Part shown: in pieces, positions 17,208 through 26,973 of the stretch | Layout: every line of letters starts with the position of its first letter | Position numbering within the stretch: position 1 is the stretch's first letter | Position numbers and translations under genes: made by a program | Source: Sphingobacterium cellulitidis | Lineage (GTDB): Bacteria; Bacteroidota; Bacteroidia; Sphingobacteriales; Sphingobacteriaceae | Assembly (NCBI GenBank): GCA_002245855.1 | Contig: NOUX01000002.1 | Coordinates: 434,001-498,000 of the forward strand | Direction: 5' to 3' | Length of the DNA: 64,000 nucleotides | The notes under the pieces: model-generated | What the model saw: only the letters and a program-made list of their open reading frames with translations | Told to the model about the DNA's origin: nothing | Database searches by the model: none

Positions 17208-18683
17208 TTATAATTTCTGTAACAAACTTTTTTTCCAACCTGAATACAATTCCTCATATCGATCGGTATGCTTCGGCTCAATGATCTTAATTCGCTTTAA
17301 GCCTGAAAATGCCTCTTGCTTATCTTTGAACAGCTGAGCTCCTATTCCTGCACCCAAGGCAGCCCCTACACTTCCATCATTCTCATATAACTCCACCGGA
17401 ACATTAGTCAGACCAGCAAAAGACTCCTGGAATACCTCACTTAAGAACATATTCGCATAGCCCGCCTTGATCACTGAAGGAAATATTTCATTCTCCCGGA
17501 TAATATCTAACCCGTAACGAAAGGAGGAAGCAATCCCCTCCTGCACTGCTCTCCACAAATGGGCTTGATCATGTCGTACAAAATCTAAATTCTCAAGATG
17601 ACCCTGAACGGTTTTATTGTTCAACATCCGCTCAGCACCATTCCCAAATGGTAATACCACAATCCCTTCAGAGCCGATCTCTATTTCTGCCGCCTTCTGA
17701 TTGATTTGATCGTAATCCAAACCCTTCGCTGTTAACTTCTTAATCCAGCTATTCTGGATGCCTGTACCATTGATACAAAGCAAAACTCCGATATTACTCT
17801 GTTCCTTCGTATGGTTGACGTGCGCAAAACTGTTTACCCTAGATTCTTTATCAAATATTAATTGATCGCTGACCGCATAAATCACCCCCGAAGTACCTGC
17901 CGTCGCTGCAACTTCGCCTGCATCAATAACCCCTAAGGACAAGGCGTTGTTGGGCTGATCTCCGGCTTTATAACTCACAATCGCTTGTTCAGACAAGCCT
18001 AACTCTAAAGCCACTTCCTTGTCCAAGGAACCATAGTTCGAAAATATTGGCTGTATATCCGGAACCAATGTCTTGTCAATACCATAATAATCCAACAAGC
18101 TGTCTGACAAGGTATCTTTCTCAAAATCCCATAAAATCCCTTCTGAAATAGAACTTGGATTTGAATTGATTTGCTTTGTCAAACACATACATAGATAATC
18201 TCCAGGAAGCATAAATTTTGAAATACGCTCATAAACTTCCGGCTCATGCTCTTTGACCCAAGCCAATTTCGAAGCCGTAAAATTTCCAGGTGAATTTAAA
18301 TGTGACTTTAAGAAGCCTTTGCCACCCAATCCCTCAAATGCTGCATTCCCTATCTCAACCGCTCGGCTATCACACCATATAATCGAATTCCTTAATGGCT
18401 GTTGATCTTTATCAACGATTACCAAACCATGCATCTGATAGGCAATTCCAATAGCCCCAATATCTTTAGGATTATATTGACCACTGGCATTCGCCTTCAA
18501 AATCGCTTTTTTGGTATTTTCCCACCATAGCAACGGATCCTGTTCCGCCCAACCTTTCTTTTGTGAAACAATCGCAGACTCCGTCTCAGGATATTGTGCA
18601 GATACAATCCGCTTCCCTGTTTGAGAATCTACCACAGAAACCTTGATAAATGATGTGCCTAAGTCAATCCCTAGTAATAGCAT
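17208..18683 (-). CDS. xylB: xylulokinase
   Basis: A 491-residue FGGY-family kinase that phosphorylates D-xylulose to xylulose-5-phosphate with ATP, feeding the pentose phosphate pathway. The N-terminal phosphate loop is [20 protein letters not shown]. It is followed by [14 protein letters not shown] and the xylulose-binding [13 protein letters not shown], where QMHG is the xylulokinase-type signature, then SIIWCDSRA. The C-terminal FGGY domain includes [13 protein letters not shown] and the late [15 protein letters not shown] motif. A frame extension to 18716 exists, but the ATG at 18683 gives the normal MLLLGIDLG start. First gene of the operon with xylA. Paired 11-bp repeats lie about 190-225 bases upstream. 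Confidence 0.96.
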   Translation of the reverse strand: MLLLGIDLGTSFIKVSVVDSQTGKRIVSAQYPETESAIVSQKKGWAEQDPLLWWENTKKAILKANASGQYNPKDIGAIGIAYQMHGLVIVDKDQQPLRNSIIWCDSRAVEIGNAAFEGLGGKGFLKSHLNSPGNFTASKLAWVKEHEPEVYERISKFMLPGDYLCMCLTKQINSNPSSISEGILWDFEKDTLSDSLLDYYGIDKTLVPDIQPIFSNYGSLDKEVALELGLSEQAIVSYKAGDQPNNALSLGVIDAGEVAATAGTSGVIYAVSDQLIFDKESRVNSFAHVNHTKEQSNIGVLLCINGTGIQNSWIKKLTAKGLDYDQINQKAAEIEIGSEGIVVLPFGNGAERMLNNKTVQGHLENLDFVRHDQAHLWRAVQEGIASSFRYGLDIIRENEIFPSVIKAGYANMFLSEVFQESFAGLTNVPVELYENDGSVGAALGAGIGAQLFKDKQEAFSGLKRIKIIEPKHTDRYEELYSGWKKSLLQKL

Positions 18684-18871
18684 AGAATGTTTATATTGGA
18701 TAAGTTGATTCCACAATATAATTAATTTTAACAGAAGACTATGAATGATTTATGAATTCATATCAAATCGTTTTTATCCTTTTCTTCCTTTGAGTTCAAT
18801 TTATTAACCCAACCAATTGATTTTCAGACTAAAACACTAACAATCAAAATGTTCTGAACACTATAACGTTT

Positions 18872-18906
18872 TCGTAAAAAAAAGATATAACGTTTTAGCT
18901 ATCAAT
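18872..18906. promoter_or_regulatory. paired 11-bp direct repeats upstream of xylB
   Basis: TATAACGTTTT occurs twice (18872-18882 and 18896-18906), 24 bases start to start, each containing the palindromic core AACGTT. They lie in the 358-base divergent gap between xylB and the DUF1080 gene. The spacing, near two helical turns, suggests sites for a regulator on one DNA face. I could not place a clear TAnnTTTG promoter in this gap. Confidence 0.4.
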
Positions 18907-19041
18907 CACTTTTAATGGTTATTATTGTAGTATAAACCTCAAAAAAATAAATTTTAGCCCCTCTATCCTCACCTTCCTTGCCCATTCTAAATGGCTTGAA
19001 AGCTGGACATACTCTAAAACTTAAACGATCACGATTTTATT

Positions 19042-20424
19042 ATGAAAAGAAACAAGCTTATTTATTCCATCAGTTCCTTAGGTCTAGCCCTTTTGTGCTC
19101 TACACAAGTATTAGCTCAATCTGCTTCCAGCAAAGACTTCAAACCCTTATTTGATGGCAAGACCCTGGCTGGATGGAAATCTGCCGGTGGTGCAGCTCCA
19201 TATAGCGTAGAAGACGGAGCTATAGTCGGAAGAATGACCAAAGGCACTCCAAATTCTTTTTTGATCACTGAAAAGGAATATGGCGACTTTATCCTGGAAC
19301 TAGATGTAAAGCTGGAAGGTGATAAGACTAATTCAGGAATCCAAACCCGAAGCCATATCGATCCGCAAGCAAATAATGGAAAAGGTCGCGTTTATGGAAG
19401 ACAGATTGAAATCGACCCTTCTACTCGTGCCTGGGCAGGTGGAGTCTATGACGAAGGAAGACGCGGATGGCTTTACCCCCTTGACCTCAATGAACCGGCC
19501 AAAGCCGTTTATAAAAAAAATGAATACAATCATATCCGAATCGAGGCCATAGGAAATGAATTGAGATCTTGGATCAATGGAGTCCCTGCTGCCTATGTCG
19601 TGGATACTTTGGATGCATCAGGATTTATTGGTTTACAGGTCCACAGCATCCCCGATGATCTCGATGGAAAAAAAGTCTATTTCAAGAATATTAAGATCAA
19701 AACAGAAAATCTAAAACCTAGTCCTTACCCAATCGATCAATACATTGTCAACCTGACGCCAAACAGCATCAGTCCAACGGAACAAAAATATGGCACCAAG
19801 CTTTTGTTCAATGGAAAGGACTCCGAAGGTTGGAGAAGTGTTAAAGGTGATAATTTCCCTGCTAATGGTTGGTCCATAAAAGATGGAATTATCAAAGTAC
19901 AAAAATCTGATGGCGGCGAGTCTACCAATGGAGGGGATATCATCACAAAGGATAAGTATGGTGTTTTTGATCTTTCCTTTGAATTCAAATTAACTCCGGG
20001 CGCAAACAGTGGTGTTAAATACTTTGTCACCCTGGCCGAAAAAACTTCCGGTTCTGCAATCGGCTTGGAATATCAAATCCTGGATGATGAAAAACATCCA
20101 GATGCTAAACTTGGTCGGGATGGAAATCGCACCATCGCCTCTCTTTATGATTTAATTACTTCTGATAAAAGCCGGGGCGCAACTAGACCTATTGGCCAAT
20201 GGAACCGTGGCCGGGTTGTCGTAGATAAAGACAATAATGTAACTTACTTCCTCAATGGGGTAAAAGTCCTATCCTATGTCCGTGGCTCGAAAGAGTTCAA
20301 AGACCTTGTTGCAATCAGTAAGTATAAAGACTGGGATAAATTCGGTGAAGCCACTGAAGGCCACATTTTATTACAAGATCATGGTGACGAGGTTTCCTTC
20401 CGATCCATAAAAATCAAAAACTAA
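19042..20424 (+). CDS. secreted protein with two DUF1080 (3-keto-disaccharide hydrolase-like) domains
   Basis: A 460-residue exported protein. The signal peptide runs to about residue 26 (NKLIYSISSLGLALLCSTQV, then LAQS). Two DUF1080 domains follow, each with the same opening: FKPLFDGKTLAGWKSAGG near 33 and TKLLFNGKDSEGWRSVKGD near 250. Each also repeats the pattern of EDGAIVG/KDGIIKV, then a FxLxxxFKLxxGANSG segment. DUF1080 is a jelly-roll, concanavalin-like domain; some members hydrolyse 3-keto-glycosides or bind glycans. It is divergent from xylBA and faces the second tRNA-Asn. A role in the periplasm on a plant-type or keto sugar is plausible, not shown. Confidence 0.88.
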   Translation: MKRNKLIYSISSLGLALLCSTQVLAQSASSKDFKPLFDGKTLAGWKSAGGAAPYSVEDGAIVGRMTKGTPNSFLITEKEYGDFILELDVKLEGDKTNSGIQTRSHIDPQANNGKGRVYGRQIEIDPSTRAWAGGVYDEGRRGWLYPLDLNEPAKAVYKKNEYNHIRIEAIGNELRSWINGVPAAYVVDTLDASGFIGLQVHSIPDDLDGKKVYFKNIKIKTENLKPSPYPIDQYIVNLTPNSISPTEQKYGTKLLFNGKDSEGWRSVKGDNFPANGWSIKDGIIKVQKSDGGESTNGGDIITKDKYGVFDLSFEFKLTPGANSGVKYFVTLAEKTSGSAIGLEYQILDDEKHPDAKLGRDGNRTIASLYDLITSDKSRGATRPIGQWNRGRVVVDKDNNVTYFLNGVKVLSYVRGSKEFKDLVAISKYKDWDKFGEATEGHILLQDHGDEVSFRSIKIKN

Positions 20425-20502
20425 AAATTCAATATTGGGATTAGGGATGGAATAGGCAATGAATAAATCCCCTTCCTCAATTACTCAACGGCTAGAAACG
20501 AA

Positions 20503-20532
20503 AAAAGATCTGCAATAATTTGCAGATCTTTT
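20503..20532. terminator. bidirectional intrinsic terminator
   Basis: A 12-bp perfect stem (20503-20514 with 20521-20532) has a 6-base loop and flanking A- and T-runs. It serves the DUF1080 gene on the plus strand and the second tRNA-Asn on the minus strand. Confidence 0.85.
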
Positions 20533-20541
20533 TGCTTTCAG

Positions 20542-20615
20542 CTCCTGAAGCTGGGCTCGAACCAGCGACCCTCTGATTAACAGTCAGATGCTCTAACCAA
20601 CTGAGCTATTCAGGA
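20542..20615 (-). tRNA. tRNA-Asn (anticodon GTT), copy 2
   Basis: A 74-nt tRNA identical base for base to the copy at 15635-15708, with the same strand, anticodon loop CTGTTAA and acceptor TCCTGAA. Flanking sequences differ, so only the tRNA itself is duplicated. Confidence 0.97.
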
Positions 20616-20722
20616 GTTTAAACCGTCCCTTTCGTTTTCGGTGATGCAATTATCGGAAGTTTAACCGAGAAGTGCAAATATTTTTTCGCGTTTTATCGCA
20701 AGTTATTCAAAACCAATTAGAA

Positions 20723-22099
20723 TTATTTAAATAGTACATCCCGCAAGATATAAGTTGCGAAACTAAAGTAAATCACTAAGCCCGTTACATCGACAATCGT
20801 CGATACAAATGGAGCGGATGAACTCGCTGGGTCTGCCCCAAACCTCCGCAAAATAAATGGTAACATCGAACCTACCAAGGATCCCCACAACACTACACCT
20901 ACCAACGAACTCCCAATGGCCGCTCCATACAAATACCAAGTATCTCCATAAGTTGATTTGAATACCTCCTCAACAGCAATCCTAAAAAATCCTAATACGC
21001 CCAAGATAATTCCCAAAAGCAATCCGGATAAAATCTCTCGCTTCATAACTAACCACCAATCCCGAAGAGTCACTTCGCCCATCGCCATCGCCTGAATAAT
21101 CAAAGTCGATGCTTGAGAACCCGAGTTCCCCCCGCTGGACATGATTACAGGCATCAACAAGACAAGAATAGTGGTGAACTTAGCCTCGTAGTGCTGAAGA
21201 ACATTAAAAGTCAACAGCTGGCCTAAAAATAGCACAATAAGCCATCCCGCCCTTTTCTTCACTAAGTGCCATATCGAAACATCCAGGTACGGCTCATCTA
21301 AAGCCTCCGTACCCCCGATACGCTGCATGTCCTCGGTGTACTCTTCATTCGCAACCCACAAGATATCATCGATCGTCACAATACCTAACATGATGTCTTG
21401 CTCGTCAACTACTGGAAGTGCCACCCGATTGTTCATCCGGAAAATCGTCACCGCTTCTTCTTGCGGATCGTCCGCATGCAAAGAGATTAAACGATTATCA
21501 ATTAAATCAGCAACGACCTTCTCGGGTTCCGCCAATAAGATATCCTTAATCCGAACGTCATCCACTAATTTCCCTTCCGCATCAATCACATATAAAACAT
21601 CAATGGTTTCAGATGCTGAACCATATCGACGAATGTGATCCAAAACTCTTGGCATGGTCCAATGTTCCTTCACCGTGATGTAGTCCGGTGTCATCAAACG
21701 GCCAACCGAATCTTCAGGGTATCCCAACAACGACAAAGCTTCCTTTCGCTCCTCCGGTGTAAGGAGAATAATCAACCGCTTTACAACATCTCCTTTCAAC
21801 TCTGAAAAGAAAGATGTACGGTCATCCGGAGGCATCTCATTGAGAAGCTCTCGAATCTTACTAGCCGGTAATTTTTTAAGGATTCTTTCTTGGGTGGGGA
21901 AGTCTAAAATACGGAATACATTTACCGCTCTTTTAAGACTTAATGTTTCTAAAAACAAGGGACCGTATTCGGGAAGTTCGTCGATCAATTCTTCAACATC
22001 CGAAATATTTAGTTCGTTCAAATAATCCGCAAGCTCGGTCTGATCTCCACGTTCAATCAATTCCTCAACATGTGCTACAAGCATTGCTAATTCTTCCAT
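20723..22099 (-). CDS. mgtE: magnesium transporter MgtE
   Basis: A 458-residue Mg2+ channel/transporter. The N-terminal MgtE_N superhelix covers about residues 1-130, with repeated helices such as LRIL-type NVFRILDFPTQERILKKL and the acidic MPPDDRTSFFSEL. Two CBS domains cover about 135-255 (e.g. VLYVIDAEGKLVDDVRIKDI and LPVVDEQDIMLGIVTIDDIL). The C-terminal pore domain from about 285 has five membrane helices, with the conserved PVIMSSGGNSGSQASTLIIQ and PFILRRFGADPASSSAPFVS, which supply the selectivity aspartate. The start has an unusually strong ribosome-binding site, AAAGGAGG at 22103-22110, 3 bases before the ATG. Single gene with 600 bases of empty DNA upstream. Confidence 0.97.
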   Translation of the reverse strand: MEELAMLVAHVEELIERGDQTELADYLNELNISDVEELIDELPEYGPLFLETLSLKRAVNVFRILDFPTQERILKKLPASKIRELLNEMPPDDRTSFFSELKGDVVKRLIILLTPEERKEALSLLGYPEDSVGRLMTPDYITVKEHWTMPRVLDHIRRYGSASETIDVLYVIDAEGKLVDDVRIKDILLAEPEKVVADLIDNRLISLHADDPQEEAVTIFRMNNRVALPVVDEQDIMLGIVTIDDILWVANEEYTEDMQRIGGTEALDEPYLDVSIWHLVKKRAGWLIVLFLGQLLTFNVLQHYEAKFTTILVLLMPVIMSSGGNSGSQASTLIIQAMAMGEVTLRDWWLVMKREILSGLLLGIILGVLGFFRIAVEEVFKSTYGDTWYLYGAAIGSSLVGVVLWGSLVGSMLPFILRRFGADPASSSAPFVSTIVDVTGLVIYFSFATYILRDVLFK

Positions 22100-22705
22100 A
22101 CGCCTCCTTTATTTTATTATCCTACATTGGTCCAAAAATCGTTTGTGCAAAAGTCGTTTTTTTTACCATAATAATATAATTAATTTTTAATCAATAAATA
22201 TCACCTCCCATACCTCCCCTAAACCACTAACATAAAAACAATAAATCAAGACATTTTGTCAGCCTTAGGAAAATCCAAAAACTAGACAATCCTCAACCAT
22301 TTTTTCATCCCCAAAATCAAACCGAAAAATCGTAAGTATAAAAAGCCTTAAATAAAGCCATCAAAATTCTTTCGTTCCAAATACCTAAAAACATCCGCCT
22401 TCGGCAGTTCGATTTTCAAACTCAATTTTTCCAAGCCATTCAATAAAATTCCAAAACCTCTCAAAAACAAATTTGAAAGCCTACACTATTGAATATATTA
22501 ACAAATTAACCTACATTTACAGAGCTGATCAGGGAATCAATAATTAATCACATAACTGAGATTAATACATATAAAACATGCAAAATAAGAACAAAAACAG
22601 CAAAGTATTTATAAGTTTTATATTTCTTATTTTCAATCATTTACAATTATTACCAAAATATTTAATTCAATTAAAATCAATAATTCTTACTAATATATTT
22701 AGCAA
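22100..22705. other. 606-base AT-rich gap between divergent mgtE and the HExxH protein gene
   Basis: I see no gene, tRNA, strong hairpin or tandem repeat here. Only the mgtE ribosome-binding site (22103-22110) is clear. The gap must hold two divergent promoters, but no full TTG/TAnnTTTG pair was found by eye. Some of it may be decayed sequence. Confidence 0.5.
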
Positions 22706-25546
22706 ATGAGGTTTTTAGGCTTATTTTTACGATATAGACAATTATTTATCAGTACTTTATACTTATTTATATTAATCATAAATACACAAACAAGTTTTTC
22801 TCAAATAATTGACAACGAACAAGCCTCTTCTAAGGTAAAATGGAAGCAGATAAATACTAAAAATTTCCAGCTTATATTCCCTCAGGAATTCCAAAACTCA
22901 GCCTCCCTCCTCGCCCAACAGATAGACAGCATGATTGTATTTGCGAGTCAGGATTTAAACAGACATCCCAAGAAAATTTCAATAATTCTTCACGAAAATC
23001 ATATTGAACAAAATGGATTTGCTCAACTTGCACCCCGAAAAGTTGAAGCTTTTTCCACCCCTGGGCCGGCTAGTGACAACACCGAATGGCTCCCAAATCT
23101 AATCCAACATGAGCTCCGTCATGTTGCCCAATTTGACAAGTTGACAGGCAAAATTCAAGGACCATTTTTCCAACAACTTGCCCTTGCTTTATATGGTTTA
23201 CACCTACCAGCTTGGTACTTCGAAGGCGATGCAGTCTCCATCGAAACCCAATATTCCTCCGGTGGTCGAGGCAGAAATTCGGCTTGGTTCATGCCTCTCC
23301 GAACCAACCTGCTCTCCGGAAAAGACTACTCTTTTAGTAAGAATATCCTAGGCTCTTTCAAAGATATCACCCCCTCCTATTACCTGACTGGATACAGCAT
23401 GAACAGCTACCTAACGAACCAGTTTGGCTACTCGATTAAGGAGAAAATCATGGAGGATATGAGAGCTAATTTATGGCGACCTTTTAACTTTAATATTGCC
23501 CTAAAAAAGTACACAAAACTGAGTAGTAAAAAACTCTATGAAGCTACAATGACAAGCTTGAAAAATGATTGGGATTCTTCAAAAATTTCCTCAAATTCCG
23601 ACCTCATTTTTGAAGATAATAATCGATATCCCACCCATTATTACCTACCCCAATCCAATAGTTCTAAGGCTATTTTTAGCCTGGTTCAATCCCCTCAATC
23701 AATTCCTGAAATCCGAAAAAGGACCGCAAATTCTGAGGAAGGAATCATAAAAATCGGCTATCAACTTAGCCCATATTTTCATGTTAATGATGATTTTTTA
23801 ATCTGGGATGAACTCAGAAAGGATGCTCGTTTTGGAAAACAAACCTATAATATAGTCCGAATTTTAGACCTAAAAACAGGCAAAACTGAGGATCTCTCGA
23901 AAAATTCTCGATTTTACAGCCCCATATTAAGCGATAATTCTGAAAAGGTATATGTTATCCAAGTGGATCAAAACAACGTCTCTAGCCTCTTATATATCGA
24001 CCGTTTATCGAAAGAAACCCAAAAAATCATCGATTTTCCCCAAGGAATCCTCCTCCAACAGCCAAGTTTAAACAAGGATGAAACCAAAATTGCCGCCATC
24101 GCCATCTCCCCAAATGGGACCAATATTGTCGAAATCGACCTTGAATCTAAACAATTCAAAGCACTTTTTCCTTGGGCAAATCAAGAATATCAACGCCCAA
24201 TTTACTGGGGAAATGACCTTGTTTTTAAAGCTCAGTTTCAAAATATCGACAACTTATACCGCTATTCTCCCACTGAAAATAAGTTCTATCAGCTGTCGAA
24301 TTCAGACTTCGGAGCCTTCTCCCCTAGCCTAGGAAATGATCAAAACCTTCTCTTCAACGAGTATAAATACAACGGATATAAAGCTGCTGAACTGGATTCT
24401 TCACAATTGTATGGCAAACAAATTGACCCGAAATTTGAGGTCAATCCTGTCCTCGACCTGCACATAAATAGCCCATTTCAAGGAAATTCAAATGGTAATA
24501 ATCAAGAATTTGAGACTAGCAACTACAACCCCTTAAGTCATTTTTTCAACTTTCATAGTCTTAGTCTAAGTGGTAATAACTTTGAAAATTTTGATAATTA
24601 CCGCCCTGGAATATTCTGGATTGCCAATGATTTATTGAATACTTCCCAACTAAAAGTGGGCTATGAATACGACTTGGATATGGAAAAAAGCATCTATTCC
24701 GCCGAGGTTTTATACCAAAAATACTACCCAAAATTTAATTTATCATACCAGAATAGAGGCCAAATCGGCTATGCTAAAAAGCAAAATACCGAAAATGAAT
24801 TCACAAAATTCGACTTCCGAGAACATGTTTATAGCCTGGATATGCAGATCCCACTCAGCATTTATCGTGGAAAAACTTCCTATGGCTATGGATTAAACAT
24901 CGGTACTTCTTATCAAAAAAGGTACAATTTGAGCATCTCTACCCTCAATGGTTTCCACGATGAAATCGCATTTCCACTAAATTATCAAGTCTATTTCAAT
25001 CGAAATCAAAGGAGAAGTCAAATGGATTTAATCCCTCGATGGGGGCAAAATTTCAATATTATATATAGACATGTGCCATTTGAAAAGGCCCTGGAGGGTA
25101 CTCTATTCGCCGTTAGAACAAACTTCTATTTCCCCGGATTCTTCAAAAACCATGGCTTTCAGGCTAGATTATCTTATCAAAAAGCCGACGGAAGATATAA
25201 TGTATCCTATGATATTCCAATGGTTAGTGGATATGCACATTTCAACTCTCCAAAGGTCGAAAACACCTTACTGATGAATTATCGTTTCCCTATCGCTTAT
25301 CCAGATTGGGCTATCGGGCAGCTAGCATATATCAAGCGTTTCCATGGGTATTTCTTCGCTGATTATCAAAATATCCAAAGCAGTAAGGCCGAACCTACAT
25401 CCTTCGGAATCGGTCTTTCCGCCGATTTCAACCTGTTTAAATATGTCCTTCCAGACTTTGGGGTCGGTGCAAAACTGACCTATATCAACCAGTTTAGTCC
25501 AAAAGAAAAATTGGTGCCAAGCTTCAGCTTCAGCTATTCTTATTAA
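22706..25546 (+). CDS. secreted HExxH peptidase-like protein with a propeller-like middle and barrel-like C-terminus
   Basis: A 946-residue exported protein; the hydrophobic signal stretch is near residues 12-32 (LFISTLYLFILIINTQTSFS). Residues about 50-250 resemble a gluzincin metallopeptidase: LIQHELRHVAQFD near 132 has HExxH, and WYFEGDAVSIE 34 residues after the second His offers the third ligand Glu. The middle (about 290-600) has repeated hydrophobic strands with N-G-T and P-S-L-N turns, like PD40/TolB beta-propeller blades. The last 300 residues alternate aromatic strands and end FSFSYSY, an outer-membrane barrel-like C-terminus. So it may sit in the outer membrane with a peptidase-like head. 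The function is unknown; Bacteroidota proteins of this make-up are usually listed as TolB-like. Flanked by a 606-base gap and convergent pgk. Confidence 0.7.
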   Translation: MRFLGLFLRYRQLFISTLYLFILIINTQTSFSQIIDNEQASSKVKWKQINTKNFQLIFPQEFQNSASLLAQQIDSMIVFASQDLNRHPKKISIILHENHIEQNGFAQLAPRKVEAFSTPGPASDNTEWLPNLIQHELRHVAQFDKLTGKIQGPFFQQLALALYGLHLPAWYFEGDAVSIETQYSSGGRGRNSAWFMPLRTNLLSGKDYSFSKNILGSFKDITPSYYLTGYSMNSYLTNQFGYSIKEKIMEDMRANLWRPFNFNIALKKYTKLSSKKLYEATMTSLKNDWDSSKISSNSDLIFEDNNRYPTHYYLPQSNSSKAIFSLVQSPQSIPEIRKRTANSEEGIIKIGYQLSPYFHVNDDFLIWDELRKDARFGKQTYNIVRILDLKTGKTEDLSKNSRFYSPILSDNSEKVYVIQVDQNNVSSLLYIDRLSKETQKIIDFPQGILLQQPSLNKDETKIAAIAISPNGTNIVEIDLESKQFKALFPWANQEYQRPIYWGNDLVFKAQFQNIDNLYRYSPTENKFYQLSNSDFGAFSPSLGNDQNLLFNEYKYNGYKAAELDSSQLYGKQIDPKFEVNPVLDLHINSPFQGNSNGNNQEFETSNYNPLSHFFNFHSLSLSGNNFENFDNYRPGIFWIANDLLNTSQLKVGYEYDLDMEKSIYSAEVLYQKYYPKFNLSYQNRGQIGYAKKQNTENEFTKFDFREHVYSLDMQIPLSIYRGKTSYGYGLNIGTSYQKRYNLSISTLNGFHDEIAFPLNYQVYFNRNQRRSQMDLIPRWGQNFNIIYRHVPFEKALEGTLFAVRTNFYFPGFFKNHGFQARLSYQKADGRYNVSYDIPMVSGYAHFNSPKVENTLLMNYRFPIAYPDWAIGQLAYIKRFHGYFFADYQNIQSSKAEPTSFGIGLSADFNLFKYVLPDFGVGAKLTYINQFSPKEKLVPSFSFSYSY

Positions 25547-25559
25547 TAAATAATACAAA

Positions 25560-25584
25560 AAAAGGGAGCCAATGGCTCCCTTTT
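25560..25584. terminator. bidirectional intrinsic terminator
   Basis: An 11-bp perfect stem (25560-25570 with 25574-25584) has a 3-base loop with A- and T-runs on its sides, between the convergent HExxH gene and pgk. Confidence 0.88.
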
Positions 25585-25603
25585 ATATATATTACCTTAA
25601 AAA

Positions 25604-26794
25604 TTAATCTAAAATTGCTTTTACACCAGGCAAGGTCTTGCCTTCCATGTATTCTAATAAAGCACCGCCACCTGTACTAACATAGCTTACATGCTCTGTC
25701 ATTCCAAATTTTGATACCGCAGCAGCTGAGTCACCACCCCCAATTAAGGAAAAAGCACCTCGCTCTGTTGCTGCAACTACCGCATTCGCAACTGCACGCG
25801 TACCTTTAGCAAAAGTATCCATCTCAAATACGCCCATTGGACCATTCCATAATAAGGTATTGGATGCCATAATCACATCTTTAAAATGTTCTGAAGATTC
25901 CGGACCAATATCTAATCCCTGCATCTCTGCTGGAATTTCATCATTTGGACCATCATAAACATTCGCATCATTGGCAAAACGATCCGCAATTTGTGCGTCC
26001 GTAGGCAATACCAAATTCACCCCTTTTTCATCCGCTTTCTTGACTAATGCATTCGCCAAGTCAAGCTTATCCAATTCTACTAATGATTTACCAATTTCAC
26101 CACCACGAGCTTTCACAAAGGTATAAGCCATACCTCCTCCAATAATCAAATTATCAACCTTGTCCAATAATGCTTCAATTAATTCAAGCTTATCAGAAAC
26201 TTTCGCACCCCCCATAATCGCTGTAAATGGACGCTCAGGCTTATTCATAACCTTCTCCGCATTCTCAATTTCCTTAGCCATTAAATAGCCAAAGAACTTA
26301 TTGTTAGGGAAAAATTCTGCAATAATTGCTGTCGAAGCATGTGCTCTATGCGCTGTACCAAAGGCATCATTCACATAAACATCTCCTAAATCCGCTAGTT
26401 TCTTAGCAAAATCACGATCTCCTTTCTCTTCCTCTTTATGGAATCTCAAGTTCTCTAATAATAAAACTTGACCCGGTTGTAACGCCTTAGCCTTTTCAAT
26501 CGCCTCTTCCCCAATACAATCATTCGCAAATTGAACATCAACCCCTAATACCTCTGAAAGATAATTTACAATATGCTTTAGTGAATATTTATCCGTTGGA
26601 CCTTCTTTCGGTCTTCCCAAATGGGACATCAAAATAACTGACCCTCCGTCCTTTAAAATCTTCTTAATCGTTGGTAATGCGCCTTGAATACGGTTATCAT
26701 CAGTAATGTTGAAATTCTCGTCTAATGGAACGTTGAAATCAACTCTGATTAAAGCTTTCTTTCCGTTGAAATTTAAATCGTCGATAGTTTTCAT
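25604..26794 (-). CDS. pgk: phosphoglycerate kinase
   Basis: A 396-residue glycolytic enzyme that transfers phosphate from 1,3-bisphosphoglycerate to ADP. Signatures are [20 protein letters not shown] near residue 13-32, [18 protein letters not shown] near 53, [15 protein letters not shown] near 110, and [19 protein letters not shown] near 187. [13 protein letters not shown] near 307 and the nucleotide-binding [16 protein letters not shown] near 347-362 complete the set. The length is normal for bacteria. Transcribed alone; the next minus-strand gene upstream, sppA, ends in its own terminator. Confidence 0.98.
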   Translation of the reverse strand: MKTIDDLNFNGKKALIRVDFNVPLDENFNITDDNRIQGALPTIKKILKDGGSVILMSHLGRPKEGPTDKYSLKHIVNYLSEVLGVDVQFANDCIGEEAIEKAKALQPGQVLLLENLRFHKEEEKGDRDFAKKLADLGDVYVNDAFGTAHRAHASTAIIAEFFPNNKFFGYLMAKEIENAEKVMNKPERPFTAIMGGAKVSDKLELIEALLDKVDNLIIGGGMAYTFVKARGGEIGKSLVELDKLDLANALVKKADEKGVNLVLPTDAQIADRFANDANVYDGPNDEIPAEMQGLDIGPESSEHFKDVIMASNTLLWNGPMGVFEMDTFAKGTRAVANAVVAATERGAFSLIGGGDSAAAVSKFGMTEHVSYVSTGGGALLEYMEGKTLPGVKAILD

Positions 26795-26928
26795 ATTTTA
26801 TATATTTCCGGTTGATTTTAGAGTTTAAAGATATAAAAAAGTTTCAGTTTTACACCTAATCTGAAAATTCTTGTAGAATCAGTAAAAACATAGGTTTTCA
26901 CCTTTTAGCTCGCTCAAATCAAGACATA

Positions 26929-26962
26929 AAAAAAGCGTTGATCAGTATATCAACGCTTTTTT
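26929..26962 (-). terminator. intrinsic terminator of sppA
   Basis: A 14-bp perfect stem (26929-26942 with 26949-26962) has a 6-base loop. Read on the minus strand it begins 12 bases past the sppA stop and ends in a T-run. Confidence 0.85.
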
Positions 26963-26973
26963 CATGTTAAGTC

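Noticed and set aside
15856..18818. A 12-base word ACCCAACCAATT occurs at the end of xylA (15856-15867) and upstream of xylB (18807-18818)
   Set aside because: One copy overlaps the xylA stop codon, there is no dyad and no third copy, so chance is the simplest explanation.
15635..20615. tRNA-Asn copies considered as attachment sites of a genomic island
   Set aside because: No integrase, no partial tRNA fragment and no change in base composition between them; the enclosed genes are ordinary metabolic genes.
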